Shown here one piece after another: positions 37,346 through 47,930 of a stretch of 64,000 nucleotides of DNA. This stretch comes from Sciurus carolinensis. Taxonomy: Eukaryota > Chordata > Mammalia > Rodentia > Sciuridae. Under the pieces are notes generated by a model, which saw only the letters and a list, made by a program, of their open reading frames with translations, had not been told where the DNA came from and did not search any database. The position numbers and the translations under genes were made by a program. Within the stretch, counting starts at the first letter, position 1. Each line of letters opens with the position of its first letter. The stretch covers positions 38,906,998 to 38,970,997 of the forward strand of contig NC_062223.1 of the NCBI RefSeq assembly GCF_902686445.1, read 5' to 3'.

Positions 37346-39039
37346 AATATTAACATATTCTTTATATACTTGAATGCTCCTATGTGTGGTATATATGTCT
37401 TTAGAATTGTTACTTCTTGCTAAATGAATCCCTTTGCCATTTTACAATGATTTCTCTTAATCTCTTCTGCTTTGAGTTTAAAATCAGTTTTAATGCATAT
37501 CCCCATCTCCTTTTGGGTTCTATTTGCATGGAATATTTCATTTTATCACTTCACTTTTAAATTTCTGTTTTCTTAGAAGTGAAGTGAGTTTCTTTTAAGC
37601 AACATTTATTTGGGACTTTTTTTTTTCTAATCCATTCATTCACTCTGTGTCTTTTTTTGGAGAATTTAGTCCACTTACATTGAGGATAATTATTGATAGT
37701 TATAATTATAGTTCTTTTTAAGGTCATTTGCTAGTTTTATTATAATTTCTTTCTCTCTCAATATCTTGCAGTCTTTCTTCGTGGTTATTTACTCTAGCAG
37801 TTTGCCTTAAGTTTTATTATTTTTGGTCTGTCTGTTATAGATTTTTGCTTTTTGACTACAAGAGGTTTCCAAAAAATATTTTGATTATAATAAGCTATTA
37901 GAAATAATAGAAATTCAACAAGATCACACAGAAAAGAACAAGGCAAAAGAAGAGAGAAAATATGTTAATAAGATATTGCACTTGTTTGATTCCTCCCCAA
38001 ATTTTGAATTTTGTTATATTCCACTTTGTATCAATATCACCTATTAACATTTTAATGTAGTTATTTTCATTTTTAGTCTTCCAACATGAATGGCTTACTC
38101 ATAAAATTTACAACATAAAGCATTCCTATTTTTTATTCATAGTCACTATTACCAGTGAACTTTATGCCTTCTTGTGTTTTCTTCTTAATAATGTCTCTGT
38201 CTTACATTTGGAAGAATTACCTTTAGAAGTTTCTATAGGTCAAGGCTGGTTGAAACATAATTTCTCGCCTTTTTCTTACATTCTTTTTTCTAGGAATCTC
38301 TTTATCTCTTCTACATTTGTAAAGGATCACCTTGTTGGGTATGGCATTCTCAGGTGGCAAATTTTCGTTTTTTGTTTTATTATTTTTCTGCCTTTGGTAC
38401 TGTGTCAATCTCATGTTATTCTCTCATAGTCAGGTTTTCTGATAAGAAGTCTGTTTTCAGGAGAATTAGGTCACCCGTATATTTTGCTTGTTTTTTTTTT
38501 TTTTTTTTTTAATTTTCTCTTGCTTTCTTGGAATCTTCTATTGATTTTTCACCTTTCAGAGATTGGCTACCTTGGGGTAGATTTGATTTTGTTAAACCAG
38601 CTTTGTGACCTTTAATCTTTCTGTATCTGCACATATTTATCCTTCTGTATGTTTAGAAGTTTTCTCTTTTTTCTTTCTTTTGAATTATATTTTCTAATCC
38701 TTTGGCATTCTCAAGCTCCTTTTGAGTCACAATAACCCAACAATTAGGTCTTTTAATATGGTACCAAAGTTCCTATAAACTTTCTTCATTAGTGTTCATT
38801 AATTTTTATTTTCCTAATTGTCTTTGCTCAAATAGCCTTTGAACTTATTAATTCTTCTGTTTGAACAATTCTGCTATTGATGTCTTTGATTAAATTTTAG
38901 ATTTTGTTTTTTGTATTTTTCAGATTAAAATTTTCTGTTAGGATTTTTGAAAATGTTTTCATTTCTGTATTAAATTCCTTTGTTACTGTTTTAAATCATT
39001 TTTCTGTATTTCCATAAAACTCACTGAATTTCCTTAAAA

Positions 39040-41200
39040 TAGATGATTTATTTTTACTTTACTTTTACTTTTATTAGACATAATAGCAGGATTTATTGTG
39101 ATATGTCAATATCTGCACACAATATAATTCGGTCAGTTTTATTCCATTTCCCTGTACTTCCTCTTTACCTTCCATCCTCCCTCCCCTGGCCCTCTTTCTC
39201 CTCTTTTTATCTGTTTGAGTTCCTTTTCCAGCTTTTTACTCTCTAACTTCCACATATGAGACTAAACATATGACCCTTGACTTTGTGAGACTGAGTCATT
39301 TCACTCAGTATGATGTTCTTCAGTTATCCATTTTCCTGCAAATGATATAATTCATTCCTCTTTATGGTTGAGTAAAAACTCCATTGTATATATGTACCTC
39401 GTTTATCACATTTGTTGATGAACACTTGATGTCATGCCATTACTTGGACATTGTGAATTGCTCAGATATAAACAGGAATATGCATGTATCACACAGCAAG
39501 TTGACTTTACATGTTTTAGATAAATACTAAAGTGTGCTAGAATAGGGTCATGAGGTGTTTCTATTCCTTGTTTTTTGAGGAACCTCCATAATGATTTCTT
39601 TTTTTTTCTTTTTATTGATCATTGATTGATTTTTATTTTAAAGGTTGCATTTTGATTCATTATACACAAATGGAGTATATATTTTCATTTCTAAGGTTGT
39701 GCATGATGTAGATTCATACCATTTGTGTAATCATACATGTACATAGAGTAATGATGTCTGTCTCATTCCACCATTTTTCATACCCGGCCTCCCTCTCATT
39801 TCCCTCTACGTAATTTAAAGTTCCTCCATTCTTCTCTCACACCCAACCCCCCCACCCCCATTATATATCATCATCCACTTATCAGAGAATACATTTGGCC
39901 TTTGACTTTTTGGGATTGGCTTATTTCATTTAGCATGATATTCTCCAATTCCATCCATTTATCTGCAAATGCCATAATATTATTATTCTTTATGGCTGAA
40001 TAATATACCATTGTGTATATATACCACAGTTTCTTTATTCATCCATCTGTTGAAGGATATCTAGTTTGGTTCCACAATCTAACTATTGTGAATTGAGCTG
40101 CTATAAACATTGATGTGGTTGCGTTATTGTAGTATGCTAATTTTAAGACCTTTGGGTATAAAACGAGGAATGGGATAACTGGGTCAAAAGGTGAGTCCAT
40201 TCCAAGTTTTCTGAGGAATCTCCACACTTCTTTCCAGAGTGACTGCACCAATTTGCAACTACACCATCAATCTAACAAAAGAGGTAAAGACTACAATGAA
40301 AACTACAGAACACTAAAGAAAGAAATTGAAGAAAACTTGGAAGATGGAGAAATCTCCCATGTTCTTGGATAGGCAGAATTAACATTGTCAAAATGGCTCT
40401 TCTACCAAAAGCACTGTATAGATTCAATGCAATTCCAATTAAAATTCCAATGACATTCCTCATAGAAATTGAAAAAGCCATCATAATGATTTCCATAGTA
40501 ATTGCACTAATTTAAAATCTTGCCAACATTTATTAATATTTGTATCATTGATAATTGCCATTTTAACTGGAGTGAGTTAAAATCTCAAAATAGTTTTGAT
40601 TTGTATTTCCCTGATTGTTAAATATACTGAACATTTTTTTACATAATTGTTGGCCATTTGTATTTCTTCTTTTCAGAAATATTCATTCAGTTCATTTGCC
40701 CATTTATGAATTAGGTTATTTATTTCATTATTTTGGTGTCAACATTTTGAATTTTCAATACTTCCTGAATTATTAATCCTGTGTCAGAAGAGTAGCTGAC
40801 AAAGATTTTCTCCCATTCAGTAGACTCTCTTCACACTCTTCTTTCCTTTGTTTGACAGTAGCTTTTAATATGCCATTCCAAATGAATTCTTGCTTTTTTT
40901 CCTTGAGCCTTAGGAGTTCTACTGAGGAAATTATTGCATGCATCAATATATTGGAGTGTTGAAAATATGTTTTCTTTTTAGAATTTTCAAAGTTTCTGGT
41001 CTAATTCCTAGGTCTTTGATTCACTTTGAGTTGATCATTTTGTAAGGTAAGACACAGGGATCTAGTTTCATTCTTCTACATATGATTATCTTTTTTCTCT
41101 AAATTATGCTATTGGTAACTTTGTCATGGATTTTTAACCCTCATCTATGCTTGTTTGCCTCTGTGTCTTTTATTCTAGTCCATTGATCTACACGTCTGAA
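39040..41200 (-). mobile_element. Older L1, antisense, split
   Basis: 3' UTR and late ORF2 from about 39040 to 39598, then interrupted by the twin-primed L1 (39599-40481), then ORF2 continues to about 41200 (AAAGATTTTCTCCCATTCAG at 40801, CCATTGATCTACACGTCTGA at 41182). Removing the insert restores continuous text. Confidence 0.82.
39599..40481 (-). mobile_element. Twin-primed L1 (5' inversion), perfect target duplication
   Basis: The left part (39599-40265) is an antisense L1 3' end with a poly(A) tail (T run at 39599-39608) and 3' UTR of the intermediate type. The right part (about 40266-40481) is ORF2 from several hundred codons upstream in the opposite (+) orientation, including CATGTTCTTGGATAGGCAGA (CSWIGR region). 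CATAATGATTTC is repeated exactly at 39587-39598 and 40482-40493, so both parts arrived in one event. This is the classic product of twin priming with an internal deletion. Confidence 0.93.
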
Positions 41201-41219
41201 ACAACGGTTTTAAATTTTC

Positions 41220-43110
41220 CACCTGTGATTTTTCCCACGTGGCTTACTATCTGATGGTCAGTTCCTATCATATTATCTTTACTCTTCAGGTAATTCACAC
41301 TTTCCCAAAAATTGTCGATGGTTGTTCGGGTGCAACATCACCTGGGTATTGAAGGATTTGGTTTCTATTCCGCTTTTAGTAATATAGCATTGTGTGTGCC
41401 TGACTTTCAAGAAATTGTGAGCAAGCTATCATGTTCTCTGAGCTCTTAGTCACTTTCTCTTAGGTCAGCAATGGATGGTACCCAAGTCCTGGTTTTCCAT
41501 GTTGACTGTTGGTGTTTTGTCACAGCTTCATCACTAGAGGGCAATCTAAGTACAAGTTTGTGCCAAACAAGTTGTTCATGTGTTCCTTAGAATGGCCCAG
41601 GGGAGTACCTGGAAAGAACATATAACATGAAGTCTTTCCTGGGGTGGGTTAGCCAACATGCCTTGTCCACAGTCACTAATCTGTGGGTTGGTATTGCAGG
41701 ATTCTGGATATGGTCAGAGTCATCATGGAACTCAACTTCTTATGCCATGCCTATCGTAACCCGATCCACAAAGCTGTCACACTCCAAGCCCACAGCTCAC
41801 CAATACTAGCATAGTACTGGGTAAGAACCAAGGCTGGCCATGTTATTGGCTCCCTATTGATGTAGACTCATGGTCTCCAGTTATGGTGGCTACAAGTCCA
41901 ACAGATGGGCTACATGTCTTTCCTGGTACTAATGCTGTTCCAGAGGCTCTATTAACAGGCAGGCAGGTGGGTGGAAGCTATATATATCTTCCCAGTGGTA
42001 AGTTTCACCAGTCTGGAACTATGTTCCAAGGCAGTGTCATATATTATTACCCTGTACTGCCCCCAGTGAAAAAGGTCATGTTCTACAAAATGATGCTCAA
42101 GCTTGGGGAAATATTGATAAAGACAGTCCCTTGGCCATCTGAGCTGTAACTAAGCTGTGCTTACCTGAATCTCACAGATGCAGAAAACTGTTCAGCCTTA
42201 AGGGTGTACCAAAGCCCACACCACAGTTCACAATGATACAGGTTGTAAAACAAGTCATCCCAGTGTGGCATAATTGTCTGTCTTATGCTGGGGCAGTTCT
42301 AGATCTCTCTCTGTGAGCTTGGTGTGAGGATAGGTGTGTTGCCTGAGGTTGGGGAATAGGTGATGAGAAAGTCCTACCATGGCGGTTGACATTAAAATGA
42401 TTCATAATTGAGTTTATATTCACAGGAACCTACACAGTTTTAGAGCTGAGTATGTCCCAGGTCCACTATATAGATGGCAATGAAGTAGACCAAAATTTGA
42501 GTCTGCACAACCAGCACAAATATGATGCTGGAGCACATCAAGAGGCTTTATCTGTGAGCTCTGGTCTGTGTATGGTGCCCCTGGTTCCTTGTGCTACATC
42601 TTACTGAGGGTCCAACTTGTGTTGGATCTGGCACTGAGTTTCAAAGACAAAGGTCTCTGCTAACTTTTGTACTCTGCTCCCCAGCAGGTGAGGTCTCATG
42701 GTAGTGTTCCTTTGACATCTAAAAATTCCAGGATGCATGCCATGGGTATTGGCTTGGCAAAAGGGGCCATGGGGTTCCAACGGGCGCTGGGCTCCACCAT
42801 GGAAGACTAAGCATTAGGTTTCCAGTTTTAGGCCTAGACTTAATTCCCTTTCATGGCCCTAAATGGGAAGGGTTTCTCCCCATAATACAGTGTTTGAAAT
42901 TGGGGGAGGGTGAAATGGGTAACTCTTTCTTTCATTCCCTTTTCAATTATCTTTCTTTTACTATTTTAAAAGCAGGCACTACGGTCTCTCATCTGGTTTC
43001 TTTAGATCTTGTGAAGAGAGTTTGATAAGTGTATACTGTTCAAATAGGTGTTCTTTAAGAGATGATTATTAAGGGATCTTACTCAACCATCATCTTTCTC
43101 TGCCTCTGAA
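41220..43110. other. Unassigned block of higher GC; maybe old L1 5' region
   Basis: About 1.9 kb, richer in GC than its neighbours, with no intact gene. An 88-codon open frame at 41883-42149 (+) is not recognised. Its position directly upstream (in minus-strand terms) of antisense ORF2, and the CTCAACCATCATCTTTCT wording at 43082, would fit the 5' UTR of an old L1, but I cannot confirm that by eye. Confidence 0.3.
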
Positions 43111-43769
43111 TCTAGAGTTTTAAAAGTCGATTTATTTTTCCAACACTATTTTGTATATTTCATATGTGGAAATAAGCTATTATTTGCAAGTGTGATTTTT
43201 TTCTAGGCATAGTTCTTTTCTTTTCTGACTTCTAATAGGCTTACAGTGGTAGTTTTTCAACAAAAAATCACAGCTTATGACTGCACTCGTGGCTATCAAA
43301 GATAGAAGTATGAAACTAATCAAATTGCATTAACCATGTTTTTACATATATGACTATATTCTATTCTTTGAAGCAATTGATGCTGTTGAATATATTGACA
43401 ATGACATCTAACATCTTTGAACTGTGGAGCTAGAAGATATTCTAAAAGTTGACTTGTCTCCTCTTGCTTTTTTAGGTAAAATTCTAAGCCGCCACGAAGG
43501 AGTCTATTCTCCTTAAAAGTATTTTAAAGATATATATTGTATATATTTAAGTAGTTTTGATAAGTAGTCCTCCATCTCCTTTTTCATGAATCCCACCAAA
43601 ATCTCTTTCATACTTTTTTCCCCTTAATTTACTGAAAATACAAACAAATAAACCATAGCAAGAATTTGCTTCACAACTTACGGTAAAATCCCATTTATTT
43701 ATTTTTAATTTTTCCAGAATTAAGAGCACTTTTTAAAATAATTACAGTCTTTAAAATGATTTTTTAAAA
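43111..43769. other. Intergenic AT-rich
   Basis: Nothing recognised. Confidence 0.4.
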
Positions 43770-44165
43770 TTCTTTTCATTTTTAATTTGTTCTTTTTAGA
43801 TATACATTACAGTACAGTGTATTTTGACAGTATACATACATGAAGTATAACTTATTCTATTTACAATCTTATTATTATAGTATGTGGAATTTCATTGGTA
43901 GTGTATTCATATATGACCATAGGAAAGTTATGTCCAGTTCATTCTACTGTCTTTTCTATTCTTATGTCCCCTTCCTTTCTTTCATTCCCCTTTGTCTAAT
44001 CCACTGAACTTCTGTTCTTTCCCTCCCCCTCTTGTGTGTTAGTACCCACATAACAGAGAGAACATCTGGACCTTTGTTTTGGGAGGATTGACTTATTTCA
44101 CTTAGCGTGATAATCTCCATATATATTCATTTACTAGCAAAAGTAATAAAATCTTTCATACTGGT
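43770..44165 (-). mobile_element. Old L1 3' end, antisense
   Basis: CT-rich 3' UTR (TTTCCCTCCCCCTCTTGTGT) followed by GACTTATTTCACTTAGCGTG, the antisense of the ORF2 end. A separate sense fragment begins at 44320. Confidence 0.7.
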
Positions 44166-44319
44166 TTAAAGATTAAAAATCATTTTTAAATGATTTACAA
44201 CCTTTCATATTGGTTTAATGGCATTTCAACATAGAAGTGTAAGCAGCAAAACCAATTTATTGAGGTGGATTTTCTGTCTACAAGGCATTTTATTATAAGT
44301 GGAAAAAGTTAAACAGACA

Positions 44320-45240
44320 TTTATCAAAATAAGAAATGTAAATGACCAACAAATATATGAAAAATGTGAAACATACCTAACAATTAGGGAAATGCAAATC
44401 AAAACTACGGGGAAATTTCATTGCACTTCAATCAGAATGACAATTACGAAGAACATAAATAAATAATTAAACAAATACTAGTGAGGATGTGGGGGGAAAG
44501 GTACACTTGTACGTTGTTGGTGGGACTGCAAATTTGTACAACCACTCTGGAAATCAGTATAAGGAGTCCTCAATGCTTCCCCCCAAAAAACTAAAATTAC
44601 ATAAAAGTGATACAGCCCATCAATGTGTAAAGCATCAAATTTCATAATCACCAAAATTATAGAATCACCTCAGATGCCCATAAGTAGATGATTGGATTAA
44701 GAAAGTCAACTATGTATATACCACAGAGTTTTACTCAGCCATAAAGAAGATGAAATCATGGCATTTGCTGATAAATGAATGGAAATGGAGAGCATCATGT
44801 TAAATGAAATAAGCCAGGCTCAGAAAATCAAAGGTGGAATGTTTTTTCCCATACGTGAAAACTAGTGCAAAACAAGGAACAAAAGGGGAAACAAATATCA
44901 TAAAGTTATAGAGAAAATCAGTGGAGGAGAAGAAGGAGATCCAGAGAGAGGGAGGAGAGAGGGATGGGAACAAAGAGGAAAGGCAGAATAAATTAAACCA
45001 AATCATTGTATATACATATATAAATATACCACAGGAAATTTCACCTATAGATGTATAGGGTGGATAAGTGGAAAGCAAGGGGAGGATCGGTGGGGTGGAG
45101 GGGGAACTACAGGGTAGAATCCAGACTAAAAAGAAGTAAGTTCAGATTCTACACGTTTGATTTTGTTGGGATGAATTCAGCAACTATGTGTAAAGGTGAT
45201 GCTCTAACAAAAGTTTAAAAATAAAATAAGCATTTTTATA
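44320..45240 (+). mobile_element. Old L1 3' end, sense
   Basis: ORF2 end (TAGTGAGGATGTGGGGGGAA, GGTGGGACTGCAAATTTGTA, TACTCAGCCATAAAGAAG) and 3' UTR with GGGAGGAGAGAGGGATGGGA, ending in an AAAATAAAATAAG tail. Frames are broken throughout. Confidence 0.8.
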
Positions 45241-45291
45241 TTATAAATAAATAAAAATTATTTTATTTTAATGCTTTAAATGTAAAAAGGA

Positions 45292-45384
45292 GAGCGGGGG
45301 TATAGCTCAGCTGGTAGAGTGCTTGCCTCGCATGCACAAAGCCCTGGGCTCAAACTCCAGTACCACCAAAAAAAGAAAAAATGT
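45292..45384 (+). mobile_element. ID SINE with perfect 14-bp target duplication
   Basis: GAGCGGGGGTATAGCTCAGC, TGGTAGAGTGCTTGCCTCGC, CATGCACAAAGCCCTGGGCT, then an A-rich tail. AAATGTAAAAAGGA is exactly repeated at 45278-45291 and 45385-45398. It resembles tRNA-Ala at the 5' end with pol III A- and B-box-like stretches, but it lacks a cloverleaf 3' half. Confidence 0.95.
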
Positions 45385-45494
45385 AAATGTAAAAAGGAAT
45401 TTCTATTCTATTTTTTTCCACATAGATCTCTCACACTAATTCAAACACACATATGTTTTTACTTGCATTTTATTTTATTTTTCACTAGGAAAAG

Positions 45495-45727
45495 ATAGTG
45501 TTTCATTTTTTGTGATCCTGTGACCAAAATACTGAACAAGAACAACTTAGAAGAGGGAAAGTTTATTTGGAGCTCATGGTTTCAGAGTTGTTAGTCTATG
45601 GATGGCTAAGGATGGCTGACTACATTGCTCTGGACCCAAGGTGAGGTAGCATATCATGGGGAAGGGTCCAGTAGAAGGACACTCAGCTCAGTTCAGGATT
45701 AGGTAAAGAAACATGGAGAGTGAGGAT

Positions 45728-45810
<83 letters not shown>

Positions 45811-46037
45811 AAAAAAGGGGAAAGTGGGCCAACAGAAAGATGCACCCTTCCAGGGCATGTCCTCAGTGACTGGCCTCCTCAGTTCTGCTCCGCCTGCCTA
45901 CAGTTACCATCCAATTCATTCAAACTAGGATGGACTGACGAGGTTACAGCTCTTAGAATCAGTCATTTCACCTCTGAATATTCCTGCAGTAATAGGAGCT
46001 TTTGAAGAACACCTCTTATTCAAACCATAAAAGACAG
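45495..46037 (-). mobile_element. MT/ORR1-type MaLR LTR with expanded (GA)n
   Basis: An antisense LTR: GTGACCAAAATACTGAACAA, AAAGTTTATTTGGAGCTCAT, GGACCCAAGGTGAGGTAGCA, a long (AG)n at 45730-45803, then GGCATGTCCTCAGTGACTGG, CACCTCTGAATATTCCTGC and TTCAAACCATAAAAG. The microsatellite is an expansion of the CT run of the LTR. Open frames across it (Arg/Glu repeats) are artefacts. Confidence 0.8.
45730..45803. repeat. (AG)n microsatellite
   Basis: About 37 AG units without interruption, within the LTR above. Prone to length polymorphism. Confidence 0.97.
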
Positions 46038-46184
46038 GAAAATAAAATAGAGGAAGCAATAGTTGAATTAAGAAAGGTTTTAGCACATTTAGAGTTAAAT
46101 TAAGATTTTGTGTCATCCATCCTTGCACTCAAGGACTCAGTCCTAAAGAAGGAAATTGAGTATTTATTTTATTCTTATGAAGAA

Positions 46185-46245
46185 AATAGTTGTGGCTCTG
46201 TGATAAGAGTTCTTGCCTCACATGCACAAAGCTGTGGTTCCAGCA
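46185..46245 (+). mobile_element. ID-like SINE scrap
   Basis: GTTGTGGCTCTGTGATAAGA, GTTCTTGCCTCACATGCACA and AAAGCTGTGGTTCCAGCAC follow the ID order with small deletions. The tail has become the CA repeat that follows. Confidence 0.6.
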
Positions 46246-46248
46246 CAC

Positions 46249-46281
<33 letters not shown>
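46246..46281. repeat. (CA)n microsatellite
   Basis: CGCGCG start, then about 14 CA units. Confidence 0.92.
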
Positions 46282-46285
<4 letters not shown>

Positions 46286-47744
46286 TATGAAAAAGGAAAT
46301 GACTCTGAACGGTTTTCTTGCGCCACTTTAGTTTAAACCACTTGAAAGTGTGAGAGCTGTTTCCTATTAATGACTGTAGTTGACTCAGTAAGTCTATTTG
46401 GGGAGATCTTTGTTTCCCTTTTGTCTCCTGCATTTGCCTCTTTACAGAACTATGAACACGTGAAAGAAGATGATTCTACAAAGAAAACAAGATCCTTATA
46501 ACACATTAGACTGATTTATGAAAGTGTACAAATTTAACATTTTCTGAATAATGTTTGATACAATATACAACAGGGAGCTCTCTTCTATTGTATAGTATAA
46601 ACTATCTCTCTGTATTTGCTTGTATGCCTTAACAATGATGCCATTTGATTGATTTATTTTGAAGAAAATCTGACTTTTTCCCTTATACTTTCTCTCAGTT
46701 GTCACTACTGGCAAGCTCATTTTATTCCCTTGAAAAAAAAATTAATTCAAAAAAGGTAATGCATTCAATTTGTGTGTTTTAATATCAATCTCTTTTATTT
46801 TCTAATTTTTCTAGATTATCTTGAACTGGGTCATGTGTCATAATAGATCAAGAAGTAAACATTAGGAGCATAATGAAGCACTGGGAAGATAGAAATTTAC
46901 CCTAGTTGAACATTCATAAGCATACTTTCGTAAGATAGAGATTTAGTATTAAATTATTATTATCATTGTTATTAGTATTGTGATTATTTTGTTCATTATT
47001 TTCAAGGACTTAATCACTTATATAATATCACTCATTGAATTTTTGCAACCCAGATAGTCAAAGGAATGACATCACAATTAGTCAAGGGAAGGACAGCATA
47101 ATTATCCTCCTGTACATAGGAAAACATAGCTCAGAGAGTCTTAAATATGACAACTCAATAAGTGAGAGTTATGTAAATATAATGAGTCAGCTCAAGAAAA
47201 TATGGAAAAGGCAGGTACATAGGAAGAAATCTGGAGACAGTCAGCATCTTCCAAGGCATGTTGTCAAGAATGAACTTTAATAATTACTCAGGAAGAGATA
47301 AGCTCTTGAATCACGAGGATAGCATACTGACCCTGGGAGCAAAATAATCAGGTGGACTTGTATATCTAGGACACAGGCCAATTTCAGAATTCAGTCTGGT
47401 ACTGAGTTAGGCATAGAATTTGTAAAATATAAATCTATTTAAGGAATTTAATTAAATAGCCCAGCTCTATGTGGTATAAGGGAAGATAATAGATAAGGAA
47501 CTGGAATTGATCCTATGTACTAGAAAGCATAGTTATCTACCTAATTTCTTAATCTACCTAATTTTTGTGGAGTCATGACCTTCTTTTCCTATACTGCTGA
47601 TATGACTGTAATTTGAAAAAGTACCAAAGACTTTCATGAGATTGAGATAGATTCTAATCCTCATTCTTTTTTGCCTGTTTGTTTGTTTCTTTATCTCCTA
47701 TGATGTCAATATACACTACTTCACTTCAGCTGAGTCAACAGAAG
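46282..47744. other. Intergenic, unassigned
   Basis: No gene or repeat family recognised. Confidence 0.45.
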
Positions 47745-47930
47745 GCAGTCAAACTTTAGTATGCATAGAAATCCCTGGGAGGGTTTGTAAGGACATATTT
47801 GCTATACTCCACCTCGAGTTCCTCATTTAGCAGGTGGAGACTGAAAATGTGCATTTCTAAGTTCCTGAGCTACACCATGCTGCTGATCTGAGGCTAAACT
47901 CTGAGATCCATTGCACTAAGACACTTCCAT
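47745..47930 (+). mobile_element. MER5A-type hAT DNA transposon relic
   Basis: A non-autonomous hAT-Charlie relic: CAGTCAAACTTTAGTATGCA, AAATCCCTGGGAGGGTTTGT, GTGCATTTCTAAGTTCCTGA and CATGCTGCTGATCTGAGG match MER5A order. Old and non-mobile. Confidence 0.7.

Larger units (their letters stand above)
33320..38990 (-). mobile_element. Ancient L1, antisense, nearly full span
   Basis: Read on the minus strand from the right: ORF1/5' region (38990-37800), ORF2 (37800-33700), then 3' UTR ending near 33320 (GGATACTTGTATACATTGTG). Typical late-ORF2 antisense wording is seen at 33700-34100 (TTCCCACCAAGAATGTG). Three later changes interrupt it: a (GT)n at 35786-35815, an ID SINE at 36067 and an L1 3' end at 37157. 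There is no intact frame. Confidence 0.82.

Noticed and set aside
41883..42149. 88-codon open frame in a GC-richer block
   Set aside because: No recognisable domain, no exon signals; block may be old L1 5' region.
45292..45384. tRNA-Ala-like sequence (also at 12825)
   Set aside because: Only the 5' half resembles tRNA; A-tail and exact target duplications show these are ID SINEs and not tRNA genes.
45713..45928. Open frame rich in Arg-Glu repeats
   Set aside because: It is a translation of the (AG)n microsatellite inside a MaLR LTR.
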